DNA of 64,000 nucleotides from assembly GCA_965279085.1 (NCBI GenBank), contig OZ257149.1:2108001-2172000 (forward strand), in the 5' to 3' direction. The stretch comes from UBA7672 sp965279085 (lineage in GTDB: Bacteria; Pseudomonadota; Alphaproteobacteria; Caulobacterales; Hyphomonadaceae). Positions 24,431 through 32,930 of the stretch are shown here, piece after piece (position 1 is the stretch's first letter; every line of letters begins with the position of its first letter). The notes beneath the pieces were generated by a model that did no database searches, was not told the origin of the DNA, and worked only from the letters and a program-made list of their open reading frames with translations. A program made the translations under genes and the position numbers.

Positions 24431-27400
24431 TCAGAACTTCTTTGTCACGCCGATCTCAAGGATACGCCCGCGTGGATTCCCAGTGGCGGTGTAGTAGCCG
24501 GATCGGCCTTGCGCAGGCGACGGGTCCTTGTCGAAAATGTTGAGGACCGTTGCGCGAAGCTCAAGGTCCTCCCAGAACGGCGCAGTGTAAATGTAGTTCA
24601 CGTCGAAATCGAGATACTCCTTAGGGAAAATCCCGTAGGTGGACAGCACATCCGGGGTCGCCCCCGGATTGTCGATGATCGGCACCAGGCCGCCCACCTG
24701 ATAGGCCTCGTTGAAAGTGCCCGACGAGTAGTTGGCTCGCACACTCACATTGTGCGTATCGTTCGCCCAGCGGACCACGGCATTCGCGCGCCAGCGTCGG
24801 GACTCGTTGCCCGTACGCGTATAGTTGGCGGTGCCGAGACGATTTCCACCTCCGTCGAACAGGATGCCATTAACGGAGTAACCGCGTGCCTTGTAGACAA
24901 GGTTCTGCGTTGCGGTGAGTTGCGCGGTGAATGTCCCGTCAAACAGCGGGTAAGCGAAGTCGACCGAATAATCGACCCCATTGGTGATGAAGCCTGGCCC
25001 GTTGACCTGGAAGCGGTAGACATCGTTCAAGTTCGCCGCCGTAGTGGCGCCCTGGACGCACGTCGTGTTGAGCCCTACGAAGCTGATCAGGCTGGCGCTG
25101 CAGTTCGCGAACTGATTCGTCGAGTTCGTCGTTCCAGTGTTTGGGATGCCCACGACGCCCCGGCTAGCCTGGCCAGCCGACGTGTTCAACCCGAACACGT
25201 TGTTCAGGATGGTCGTGTCACTTGTCGTTGCAAGCTGGCCGTCAATCAAGATTTCGAAGAAGTCAACGCTTGCGCGGATCCTGCCCTCAGCGAGGTCGGA
25301 TTCCCAGCCCACGCCGAAATTGAACGTCTTGTCGTCCTCGGGGCCGATGTCATTCGAGACGGTAGTAAAGCGCTGCGCTTGGAAAGTACTTCCGAAGCGC
25401 GTGTACGTGGTTGTCGCAATCTCCTGGTTCCCGGGGTCCAATTCCAGCGCGCCATCGGCGCGATAGTTGGTGCCGTAGGACGAGCGGACATAGAGGTTAT
25501 CCGTCACATCCCATTTGCCGGCGACCGAGTAGATGTCGCCGATCAGATCACCGCCATTGTATTCCTCGTGCCGCGCCGAGACCGAGAAGTTGAGATTGTC
25601 CAGTACAGGCAGCTGGAGTTCGGCGAACGTTGCCCAAGTCTGCGTATCATACCAGAACGGCGGAATGGTCGTCACGATATTGACCCGCCCGTTCGAGAAG
25701 AACGCGCCATTGTTGGCCGTACAGCCCGGCGTCCCTAGTCCAGGCTCGATCTGTGCTGGGTTGTTAACGACGGCGCGATCCGGGAAGACGCAAGGCTGTG
25801 TCGCCATGTTCTCCTCTGCTTCGGTATCGTCACGGGTGGAAGAGCGACCCTCGACCTGCCGGGACTGCATGCCGACGGCCCAGGCGATCTGACCGCCGGG
25901 AAGCTCAAACAGTTCAGACGGAATCTGGCTGCTGAGCAGACCGTTCACCGTAACGGACTCGAGCCTGTATTCCGCAATGCGGTCCCCGATCATCCAGTCC
26001 ATCAAGTCCTGGGGGTTAGCATAGCCGGTCGGGCGCGCAGTCGCCCCGGCGCCAAGGGTTGGCGTGCCTGAATTGTATTGCGGGTTGGCTGCGCCGTTAG
26101 CGATACTTGTCTGCCAAGAGCTGGCAAACGGGTTGAACCATTGGCAACCGCCCGTTCCGGGCGCCGCATTGGACTGAATGCCAACCGTGCGGTTGTAGGA
26201 AGCCGCCGATGTATAATCGGTAGGCACGCGGTCGACAGCGCTGCAGTTCGGGCCTCCATAGCCGAGCATCGCGTTCTGCAGGCGCGACGCGAACACATCC
26301 GGCTGGGTGTAAGTGTTCAGATACTGGTTGTACTGAGCGGAGACATCATAATTGATCCCGTTCAGCCACGGCCCAACCCAGGTGTCCTCCGTAAACTCAC
26401 CCTTAACGCCTGCGTTTACGATGAAGCTGTCGCGTTCAAACGTATCCACCTTCGGTCCGTTATCCTCGTTCGGGTTACCGTTGAACATGAAGGGTCGCCA
26501 ATGCGTTCCCATGTACAGTGCGCCCGTGGTCGGAAGCGTCGTCGTCGTGGTGCCTGTGCGCGCCATGAAGTCTGAAATGAACGGGTTGGCTGTGAAAGCG
26601 CCCGTTCCGGCGCCGGCGGTGTTGTATGTCTGCACTTGAACCGGAATGACGTAGTTGCACCCGAAGCATGAGTTCGCGAGGAAGCCGCGGCGACCCAGCG
26701 CGACGTCGCTCGCCCGGTCGATCGCGGTCGCACTCGCAGGTCCGATAGGCACCTGTTGCTGGAGCGTCTTCGATTTGCTGTAGCTGGCGTCGAAGTGGAA
26801 CTCCATTGTTTCGGAGATATCGCCGTTGAACTCCAGATAAGTGCGATACTGGTCGTTCTCGTTCACTAGGTTCTGGAATGGCCATTGCGGAAAAGCACAG
26901 CTCGTATTGGGCACGGCGGGAGTTGTAAGCGCAAGCGCTCCAGGCTGGAGCACGTTGGCGATCTGACCGCCGATAGCCGTGCAGTCCGCCGCCGTGCGTA
27001 GATCCTGGATGCCCGGGAAGGCAACCGCAATGCCGCCCGTATTGGTCAGGAAATTGGATGCGCTGGGTTGAAACTGTCCCGGATTTGAGCCGGTCAGAGT
27101 GTAGGGCGCCGGGTTGATTGCGAAGGGCTGACTCGAGAAATCCCGCGCCGACTGCAGCATAGGGTCTTCATGTGAATAGGAGGCCGAGAACAGCAGGTTG
27201 CTGTTGTCGCCCACCCAACCCGTCAGGAAGTCGACTTTGTAATAACCGTCGGATCCGTCGTAGAACTGTTTTTGGACGGAGATCTGCGGGGCGTCGATGT
27301 CGCGGCGCGTGCGAAAGTTGATGACGCCGCCGACCGCACCTGCACCGTAGGTCGCCGAGGCGCCGTCCTTCAACACCTCAACCGATTGCAAGGCTTCCAT

Positions 27401-27886
27401 CGGCACGGTGTTTACGTCGGCGCCGAAAGCTCCGTTCCACGGGGCGAGGTTCTTACCGTTCATCAAAACGAGCGTGCCGTTCGACCCTAGGCCCCGGAGG
27501 TTGGCGTTCCCGAAGCCTGTGCCTTGCGGCACGTCGGGAGATGCTTGCCCGAAGCCGAGGTCGTCGCCGTACGAGGTCGTCAGAGAGCGGATGAATTCCG
27601 TGACCGTTGGAGCGCCTTGCTGTTCAAGGTCTTCCAATGTGAAAACTTCCACCGGCTTGGGCGCATCTTCCGGCAAGGTCGCGATGAGTGACCCGGTCAC
27701 CACGACACGGTCCTGAGCATCCTCGACCGGGGGCGGAGTGTCGGGTGTAGCCTGCACGGTAGTCGCAGGCGGCTGATTGGCTGGCTGACTGGGTGTACTC
27801 GTCTGCTGCGCCTGGGCCGTGCCTATACCGGACAAGCCGAATAAAAGCGCAAGCGCTGACGCACCCCGAAGGGTTCCGTTTTTCAT
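24431..27886 (-). CDS. TonB-dependent outer-membrane receptor
   Basis: A 1151-residue receptor for energised uptake across the outer membrane. The signal peptide is 1-26 (AQA-QQ), followed by a Gln/Pro/Thr-rich linker, a TonB-box-like segment RVVVTGSLI near residue 60, and the plug domain (LRGLGSNGTLVLMNGKN, then SVEVLKDGASATYGAGAVGG). The barrel ends GRILEIGVTKKF with the usual final Phe. GGGGAGG before ATG 27886 fixes the start. At over 1100 residues it is of the long type common in Caulobacterales and sphingomonads. The substrate is not evident. It is divergent from an MBL-fold hydrolase, with a 7-bp palindrome between them. Confidence 0.93.
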   Translation of the reverse strand: MKNGTLRGASALALLFGLSGIGTAQAQQTSTPSQPANQPPATTVQATPDTPPPVEDAQDRVVVTGSLIATLPEDAPKPVEVFTLEDLEQQGAPTVTEFIRSLTTSYGDDLGFGQASPDVPQGTGFGNANLRGLGSNGTLVLMNGKNLAPWNGAFGADVNTVPMEALQSVEVLKDGASATYGAGAVGGVINFRTRRDIDAPQISVQKQFYDGSDGYYKVDFLTGWVGDNSNLLFSASYSHEDPMLQSARDFSSQPFAINPAPYTLTGSNPGQFQPSASNFLTNTGGIAVAFPGIQDLRTAADCTAIGGQIANVLQPGALALTTPAVPNTSCAFPQWPFQNLVNENDQYRTYLEFNGDISETMEFHFDASYSKSKTLQQQVPIGPASATAIDRASDVALGRRGFLANSCFGCNYVIPVQVQTYNTAGAGTGAFTANPFISDFMARTGTTTTTLPTTGALYMGTHWRPFMFNGNPNEDNGPKVDTFERDSFIVNAGVKGEFTEDTWVGPWLNGINYDVSAQYNQYLNTYTQPDVFASRLQNAMLGYGGPNCSAVDRVPTDYTSAASYNRTVGIQSNAAPGTGGCQWFNPFASSWQTSIANGAANPQYNSGTPTLGAGATARPTGYANPQDLMDWMIGDRIAEYRLESVTVNGLLSSQIPSELFELPGGQIAWAVGMQSRQVEGRSSTRDDTEAEENMATQPCVFPDRAVVNNPAQIEPGLGTPGCTANNGAFFSNGRVNIVTTIPPFWYDTQTWATFAELQLPVLDNLNFSVSARHEEYNGGDLIGDIYSVAGKWDVTDNLYVRSSYGTNYRADGALELDPGNQEIATTTYTRFGSTFQAQRFTTVSNDIGPEDDKTFNFGVGWESDLAEGRIRASVDFFEILIDGQLATTSDTTILNNVFGLNTSAGQASRGVVGIPNTGTTNSTNQFANCSASLISFVGLNTTCVQGATTAANLNDVYRFQVNGPGFITNGVDYSVDFAYPLFDGTFTAQLTATQNLVYKARGYSVNGILFDGGGNRLGTANYTRTGNESRRWRANAVVRWANDTHNVSVRANYSSGTFNEAYQVGGLVPIIDNPGATPDVLSTYGIFPKEYLDFDVNYIYTAPFWEDLELRATVLNIFDKDPSPAQGRSGYYTATGNPRGRILEIGVTKKF

Positions 27887-28086
27887 GGTTTTCCTCCCCT
27901 GTAGCCGCTCTGAACTTTTGTCAGATGCTGGCTCTCCGTTGCAGTCCGAGTACTGCCCTACAACGCTACTCCTCGATACAGCGCAATGTACAGTGGCGGG
28001 CAGCAATCTTGAGCAACACGACGGCGCGAGAATCGGCGCGTCACGAGATCAGGATTGATTTTCTGCGCCCCGCGCTAATGATGCAT

Positions 28087-28107
28087 TGCAGCATTTGATC
28101 TGCTGCA
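28087..28107. promoter_or_regulatory. Palindrome between TonB receptor and MBL hydrolase
   Basis: TGCAGCA, seven bases, TGCTGCA: a perfect 7-bp inverted repeat in the 337-base divergent region. It could be an operator controlling one or both genes. No regulator gene is adjacent. The rest of this intergenic region shows nothing I can assign. Confidence 0.4.
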
Positions 28108-28223
28108 TCGAACCGACATGCGCACGGTCGATAGCGGTGTAAGACTGGGCTCTATCACTTCGGTTTGCTCTCAGCATTTCTGAGCTGTCCGCACGCCGCA
28201 AGTTGGCCAATTGGACGGGCAGG

Positions 28224-29645
28224 ATGCTAGAGACGACATTCATCGGACATCAAGGCTGGCAATTTGCAGCCGAACGAGGCCGCATCCTAGTCGACCCTTT
28301 GCTTACGCCGGAATTTGGCCATCGCGGAGGGGTTGGCGAAGTCTTTCCCCCGCGGCGTATTGATCTCTCCGCCCTAGGCGAGGTGGACGCGGTGTTGCTG
28401 ACCCACGAGCACGAGGACCACTTCAACATTCCATCCTTGGCGAAGTTGTCGCGGCGTACGCCGATCTATGTGCCCGAGCGCGCTTCCTTCGCTATGAAGC
28501 AGATCCTACTCGAGATGGATTTCAAAGTCCGGGCCGTCGCCCCGGGCGACACCTTAGAATTTGGCGATCTTGAATACACCGCACTCAGCGCCGATCACGT
28601 CGCTAACGACGAGCAGGATGAATGGGAAACAACGCCATTCCTCGTCGTGGACAAGAAGGACGGAGGCAGCTTTTTCACGCCCGTCGACGTTTCGATCTCT
28701 GCCGCGATTGAAACCGAACTTCGAAAGCGCCGCGTTGTTCCCGGCCTTGTTGCATACGCGAACAACGCGATGAACCTTTCGTTTCAGGAACGGCCCGCGG
28801 GCCCCGCGCCTGCGCAACTTCCGGTCGCAGCACGGTTCCTGTTGGATCATCTGAGGGTTGGCGGGGGTTCGCTTGCTTCATTGATATGCGGCGGAGGCTT
28901 TTCGTTCACGGGGACCCGTGCATGGATGAACAAAGTCTTTTTTCCGCTCGACAGCGATGCGTTGTTTGCAGCAATCGGCTTGCTTGACCCTAATGGCCGC
29001 TACCTCGTTGCCTTGCCCGGACTCAAGATCACATCGACACGCGACTGCATCGTCACAGTTGAGCAGGGTACGGCTTTTGTTTCAGCACTCCCGCGCGATC
29101 AATGGCCCGACCGGCGATATGACCCATCGACAGCACCGCCGCAGCAGACCCCACCGGCTTCAGGAAGAACGCGACTACAAGAAGGCGAGTTGGACGAGCT
29201 CATCGCACACCTCGAATCTTTTGCTGCTTCTATCTACGGGTCCGCATTGTTTCGGGCTCTCTACTCGCTTGGCGGCGGGGAGCTTGCCAGAGGCGTGCGA
29301 TCTCGCTTTGCAATAAGCGCTGTCACGGCAGATCAGGAACACCTTTTTGAGTATGATCCGATGGAAAGGCGGTTCACCCTTGTTCAGTCCGACGCAACGT
29401 TGGAGCAATATGCTGCGGGGTTGGAATGTCACGCGACGGACCTGCTTGATTTTCTGCGGGGCCGCGTTCCACCCAGCTCCCTGATGTTCGGGCGTATGTG
29501 TCGCTGGAGAGGCTGCGGTCGGAGCATGTCGGCGGCTATCGACAGAGCGATTTGGCTATATGGACACCCGCTCAATCGACCCAAGGAGTCTTTAGACCTC
29601 TACCGGGCGATTCTGGCGGAGCTTGATCAGGTTTCAGAGCGTTGA
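28224..29645 (+). CDS. MBL-fold metallo-hydrolase
   Basis: A 473-residue protein whose first 250 residues form a metallo-beta-lactamase fold: LLTHEHEDHFN gives the HxHxDH metal site near residue 75, with further candidate ligands in SADHVANDEQDE and the FFTPVDVS strand. The C-terminal 200 residues are a helical extension I do not recognise, containing three closely spaced cysteines' worth of signal (ECHATDLLDFL, MCRWRGCGR). ATG 28224 has GGGCAGG upstream; a TTG at 28203 is less likely. It is divergent from the TonB receptor. The substrate is unknown; the fold resembles UlaG/lactonase-type hydrolases rather than beta-lactamases. Confidence 0.85.
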   Translation: MLETTFIGHQGWQFAAERGRILVDPLLTPEFGHRGGVGEVFPPRRIDLSALGEVDAVLLTHEHEDHFNIPSLAKLSRRTPIYVPERASFAMKQILLEMDFKVRAVAPGDTLEFGDLEYTALSADHVANDEQDEWETTPFLVVDKKDGGSFFTPVDVSISAAIETELRKRRVVPGLVAYANNAMNLSFQERPAGPAPAQLPVAARFLLDHLRVGGGSLASLICGGGFSFTGTRAWMNKVFFPLDSDALFAAIGLLDPNGRYLVALPGLKITSTRDCIVTVEQGTAFVSALPRDQWPDRRYDPSTAPPQQTPPASGRTRLQEGELDELIAHLESFAASIYGSALFRALYSLGGGELARGVRSRFAISAVTADQEHLFEYDPMERRFTLVQSDATLEQYAAGLECHATDLLDFLRGRVPPSSLMFGRMCRWRGCGRSMSAAIDRAIWLYGHPLNRPKESLDLYRAILAELDQVSER

Positions 29646-29941
29646 TGCCGACGATACAACAGGGAGAATTCGGTGCGCCACTCGTGGCGATTGATCGTGA
29701 CGCCCCGGCCGTCCCCGCTGTGATATGCCAGGCTTGGATGGAGCGCGCGGCAGTCTAGTTAGTTCGCCATCAGGAAACGTCGTCAATCGCGTGCTCAAGG
29801 ACCAGATGTGGGGCCGGCGGATCCATGTTGGTTGGTGCATCTGCTGCATAAGCCCGGAGTTTTGTAAGCGAAGACCCTTGGGTCCTTACCCCGTGAAAGG
29901 GGGAAGACAGATGGGGGTTCAGCACGCTCACCTATAGAAGC

Positions 29942-29972
29942 AAAAAAAGGCCGGGGCTTCCGCCCGGGCCTT
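29942..29972 (-). terminator. Terminator of the DUF6491-like gene
   Basis: AAGGCCGGGGC, TTCC, GCCCGGGCCTT: an 11-position stem with one mismatch, preceded on the plus strand by a run of seven A, which gives a U-tract on the minus transcript. It lies 20 bases past the stop at 29993. The 296 bases from 29646 to 29941 hold no supportable gene. Confidence 0.8.
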
Positions 29973-29992
29973 CTTCAATTCCAGTCGTGAGA

Positions 29993-30406
29993 TCAGCCGG
30001 TCCTGGCGAGCTCGGCCCTGAGGCTTGCGGCGGCTTGAGCATTGATCTCCTCGATCTTGCCGATGTCGCAGTAAGGGCCGGCCTTCGAGCGGACTTCATA
30101 GTGCAGACTTGCCCGCACGCGGTCCTGCAGAGTTGGGAAGAAGGCAAAGGGTTTATCCTTGTCAAGCTCCTCGCACTTGTCCTTGAGCGAGATGAGATAG
30201 TGGTCGCGGTGCGTGTCGCGGACGAGGATGCGCTCGTTATCGAGCACCCACGTTGCCTCGAAGGCGTAGCGCAGCAGGAGGCTTTCGACTGTCGCGCCCT
30301 TGTCGTCCACCAGTTGGGTGTGCTTGGCGTCCTGGGCCAGCGCCGGTGCCGCGAGGCCCGCCGCCATTGCGGCCGATACCATCACGGAAGCAATCAGCGA
30401 TTTCAT
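29993..30406 (-). CDS. Exported DUF6491-like protein
   Basis: A 137-residue secreted protein with signal peptide 1-24 (ALA-Q). The mature part carries the pattern WVLDNERILVRDTHRDHYLISLKDKC (spread over residues about 53-78) and a second cysteine in GPYCDIGKIEEI, resembling DUF6491-type periplasmic proteins with a conserved Cys pair. The function of that family is unknown. It is a single gene with its own terminator; the IS30 remnant lies 48 bases upstream. Confidence 0.65.
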   Translation of the reverse strand: MKSLIASVMVSAAMAAGLAAPALAQDAKHTQLVDDKGATVESLLLRYAFEATWVLDNERILVRDTHRDHYLISLKDKCEELDKDKPFAFFPTLQDRVRASLHYEVRSKAGPYCDIGKIEEINAQAAASLRAELARTG

Positions 30407-30453
30407 CTACCTCTCCAACTTGCAGGCAGGACCAGTGCACGAAGAGCAAAATC

Positions 30454-30924
30454 CTACCAGTTAAACTGTGTCGCTTCCATCCAACTCCCGCCACTCATCC
30501 TGCGAATGTCGACCGACCACAATTCGCGGTGCGCCCAACCGGTCGACGCAACACACTCGCTAAATCTGTCTGCCAGGGATTGGAAGTCCAGCGTTTTCCT
30601 GGGCCGCTGGTTGAGCTGGCGCGCGATCCTGTTCAACTTGGCCTGGGTGTGCGGCGCGAGGTCTGTCTTGCGCGGGAGGTACTGCCGCAGCAGACGGTTG
30701 GTGTTTTCGTTGGAGCCACGCTGCCAGGGGCTTTGAGGATCACAGAAGTAGACGTCGACGTTGGTGGCGATGCTGAAGCGTTTGTGGTCAGCGAGTTCAT
30801 GGCCACGGTCCCAGGTCAGGGATTTGTAGAGCTCGTCCGGCAGTTTGCGCGCTTGCCGTATCAAGGCGTCGATTACGGTTTGCGTGTGTCGGCTCAACGC
30901 GACCGCCAAGCCATGATCGAACAA
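30454..30924 (-). pseudogene. 5'-truncated IS30-family transposase
   Basis: The C-terminal third of an IS30 transposase: RQARKLPDELYKSLTWDRG, ELADHKRFSIATNVDVYFCD, PQSPWQRGSNENTNRLLRQY and LNQRPRKTLDFQSLADRF all match IS30 catalytic-domain motifs, including the D and the final E in the N-E-N context. The N-terminal DNA-binding part is missing upstream of about 30890. The frame runs about 25 residues past the normal end (ECVASTG), another sign of decay. No terminal inverted repeats are visible. Confidence 0.85.
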
Positions 30925-31102
30925 TCTATCCGCAGCTACTCAGGCAGCTGCCCCTGCCCGTACAATTCCGACCGCGCCGGACGAAGTTGCGGCCAGCGCA
31001 GCGCGTACGGTCGGCCTGGCGGCGCAGCGCCCTTTTGCTATCCGCACGACATTTCCGATGCTGAGCTATCCAAGTGGAGAAATCGCCAATGATGAAATCT
31101 AA
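30917..31102 (+). pseudogene. Possible 3' gene fragment beside the IS30 remnant
   Basis: An open stretch of 61 codons with host-like codon use but no start codon near its beginning, directly abutting the truncated IS30 end. It reads AATQAAAPARTIPTAPDEVA and later RPFAIRTTFPMLSYPSGE, ending DEI and stop. The stop overlaps the start of the next gene in the manner of an operon. I infer the tail of a gene cut by the IS30 insertion. It could also be a chance open frame. Confidence 0.3.
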
Positions 31103-31265
31103 TTTGCGATTGGTTGGCTCCGACCCGAACGAAGACGCCTGGGATGTTGAGCGTCAGCGATACGCCGAAGCGGAGAAGAGAGACCGGCAGCTGGTGCAGA
31201 CCGTCACGTTTCTTGTTGTTGCAGCAGGCCTGGCGATCCTCGGGGCAATCGGGATTGTCTTCTAG
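31089..31265 (+). CDS. Small single-span membrane protein (58 aa)
   Basis: Fifty-eight residues: a charged N-terminal helix (ERQRYAEAEKRDRQL) and a C-terminal membrane span (VTFLVVAAGLAILGAIGIVF), so a tail-anchored topology is likely. ATG 31089 has GGAGAA seven bases upstream; ATG 31092 is equivalent. It is followed by a hairpin at 31288. No family is recognised. Confidence 0.6.
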   Translation: MMKSNLRLVGSDPNEDAWDVERQRYAEAEKRDRQLVQTVTFLVVAAGLAILGAIGIVF

Positions 31266-31287
31266 CTGTGGCCGGGGATTGAATCAA

Positions 31288-31315
31288 AAGGACGCCCCCG
31301 AATGAGGGCGTCCTT
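31288..31315. terminator. Hairpin terminator after the small membrane protein
   Basis: AAGGACGCCC, eight bases, GGGCGTCCTT: a perfect 10-bp stem 22 bases after the stop at 31265. The T-tract is poor on the plus strand and short (four) on the minus strand, so it may work weakly in both directions. Confidence 0.6.
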
Positions 31316-31443
31316 CCGTTGCAGACCCTAGGTTGGGGGGACGGACCTGCGACGGCATAGTCTCCAAAATTCTGCCGTCTGTCTACTATGCGGGTAGTGC
31401 CTCCGTTGAATTTGCCCTTTGATTTTAGAGTGAATCTTTAGCT

Positions 31444-31468
31444 GGAACTTTTTTGTCGCTCGCCCGTT
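31444..31468 (+). promoter_or_regulatory. EcfG-type general-stress promoter
   Basis: GGAAC (31444-31448), 16 bases, CGTT (31465-31468): an exact match to the alphaproteobacterial EcfG/SigT consensus GGAAC-N16/17-CGTT. It lies 53 bases before the ATG at 31522 and supports that small gene being real. Confidence 0.65.
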
Positions 31469-31521
31469 GAGCACGTCGGACAGCGCACCCTGGCAAGGAT
31501 GGGAGAGGTGCGCCTATCGAC

Positions 31522-31734
31522 ATGAGGGATGTGGCTGCGATGAAACGGGGCGATGGGGATCGCTTGGCACACTGGCGCGCCCAGCAGCGCGAGCTAGCCA
31601 TGATGCTGGAGGACCTTCCCATCCACAGCATCGCCAGAGCGGATCTGGAAAAGGCGCTAGCGGTCGCCGAAGACATGGTTGCGCACTTCGAAGCGCTAGC
31701 GGCGAAGGGCGATCCCGAGACGGGCCCAGCCTAA
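31522..31734 (+). CDS. Small helical protein, likely general-stress gene
   Basis: A 70-residue, mostly helical soluble protein (LAHWRAQQRELAMMLEDLP, ARADLEKALAVAEDMVAHFE) of unknown family. ATG 31522 follows GAGAGG; an ATG six codons later is possible. An exact EcfG-type promoter lies 53 bases upstream, so it is probably induced in the general stress response. An antisense frame over the same region has no support. Confidence 0.6.
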   Translation: MRDVAAMKRGDGDRLAHWRAQQRELAMMLEDLPIHSIARADLEKALAVAEDMVAHFEALAAKGDPETGPA

Positions 31735-32126
31735 GAGCTTGATCACCATCCTCTGCACTCTCGGCGGAGATTTTCACTCGTCGAGACGTGGGTCGCGCTA
31801 CCCTGTGATAACGACGGGCGATTTTTAGGGCCGTCAATCGCTTTCGGGTTGTTTCGCGACCTTTGGAGACATGCTCGGCCGCCCCTAAGCTTGCCCACTT
31901 GGTCTCGGCCCTTCTCTTTGAGCCGGTATGGCGCCTTGGAGCGCCTTCAACATTCGCTTAAGGCCCGCGTCGGGAAGCCGCACCGCCTCGCCGGCATGTG
32001 CATACGGCCTCACGCGCAAAGAATGCATCCTATTAGTCTACACCTTATAAGTCTCTTTTCTGTTGACTGCCAGCGCGCCCGATGGCTCGTATGGCTCGGT
32101 ATTGACCTAGGATTTCAGGGAAAACG
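31735..32126. other. Intergenic region holding a second C-box-like site
   Basis: About 390 bases without a convincing gene. The only structure I can name is the operator-like sequence at 32035-32054, which is described separately. Confidence 0.4.
32035..32054. promoter_or_regulatory. Second copy of the XRE operator motif
   Basis: AGTCTACA followed by CCTTATAAGTCT. It agrees with the 20236-20255 operator at 16 of 20 positions, differing mainly in the middle (CCT for GAC), which weakens the AGACT arm. It lies 72 bases before the lipoprotein start at 32127, suggesting that the same XRE-type protein or a paralogue controls that gene. Confidence 0.45.
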
Positions 32127-32798
32127 ATGAGTAGGTTGAACTGGATCGCAGCCATTAGCACAGCGATGGCCATCGCAGGTTGTGCAAGCGCGCCGGCGCA
32201 TCAAGGAGACTGGTCAGTAAGTCGATCCACTGATCCGGTCACTGGGCTGGAACGCTGCGTAGTTGCAGCCGTAGATCGTTTTGGAAGCGATCGCCTTTCG
32301 CGGATGGGGTCTCTTTATCCCTTCGTGGAGAAGAACTCAGCCATCGGCCTTTTGGTCGGCGTTAGCTCGGGCGGACGGTTTCGCGTGCCTCCCGGCGACA
32401 TCCTTTGGCGTGTCGACGCAAACGCGTTCCAGGAACTGAAAGGTTCCGACACGCCAACGACCGGCACATCAGCGGCGCCTGCTGTCCCGATGCCCGCGCC
32501 GGTCCAGGGAAATCCGGGCGCCGAGAAAGCGTTTCAAGACGCGATGGCCATGAGTGCACGTCTTGCGGCGGCTGTGACTTCCGGGGTGACGGCCGCATCG
32601 GGAAAGCGCGCGGAGGAACTGCTTGTGGAACTTCGCGCCGGACGCACCTTGATTTTTCGATCGGCGACCTCTGCCCCCTCGATGGGGCTGCCATCCGACC
32701 AGACCAACCGCGTCGGCATGATCACGGACGAGGGACTACGCCCCTTTCTGCTCGATGCCTCGTTTGCAGCTGGACTTGCGGAATGCGGAATCCCGTAA
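32127..32798 (+). CDS. Lipoprotein, unknown function
   Basis: A 223-residue lipoprotein with lipobox IAGC (Cys19) followed by ASAPAH. The mature part has two regions: about 25-95 (WSVSRSTDPVTGLERCVVAA, then FRVPPGDILWRVDAN) and about 150-223 with LRAGRTLIFRSATSAPS; an Ala/Pro linker separates them. The paired Cys residues (LERC, LAEC) may form a disulfide. CAGGGA precedes the ATG. It stands alone, downstream of the C-box-like site. No family is assigned. Confidence 0.7.
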   Translation: MSRLNWIAAISTAMAIAGCASAPAHQGDWSVSRSTDPVTGLERCVVAAVDRFGSDRLSRMGSLYPFVEKNSAIGLLVGVSSGGRFRVPPGDILWRVDANAFQELKGSDTPTTGTSAAPAVPMPAPVQGNPGAEKAFQDAMAMSARLAAAVTSGVTAASGKRAEELLVELRAGRTLIFRSATSAPSMGLPSDQTNRVGMITDEGLRPFLLDASFAAGLAECGIP

Positions 32799-32858
32799 TT
32801 TCATACGGATGACAGCGGATACGAAAGGCGGGCGCCAGAAGCACCCCGTAAATTCAAG

Positions 32859-32930
32859 GCGTTAGCTCACTCTGTTAGAGCGCCTATTTTTCGGGAATGG
32901 GGAGCCCGATTTCCGGGCTTTACAGAACCG
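32859..32930 (+). other. tRNA-like relic or attachment-site remnant
   Basis: The start contains a typical tRNA D-arm (TTAGCTC, nine bases, GAGC). It is followed by a stem pairing CCTATT with AATGGG around a 7-base loop, and then AGCCCG/CGGGCT around ATTTC in the T-arm position. The T-loop consensus TTCRA, the acceptor stem and CCA are absent, so it is not a working tRNA. Because a phage-type ParB-methyltransferase follows, a tRNA fragment left by integration is a reasonable guess. Confidence 0.3.

Noticed and set aside
24317..25738. A 473-codon plus-strand frame opposite the TonB receptor
   Set aside because: It begins across the terminator of the receptor gene and mirrors its barrel region; no recognisable domain.
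29725..29937. A 70-codon plus-strand frame after the MBL hydrolase
   Set aside because: No ribosome site, atypical composition, and it runs towards the terminator of the opposite gene.
31381..31400. GTCTACTATGCGGGTAG as a third XRE operator
   Set aside because: Only the GTCTAC half is shared; the ATAAGTCT half is absent.
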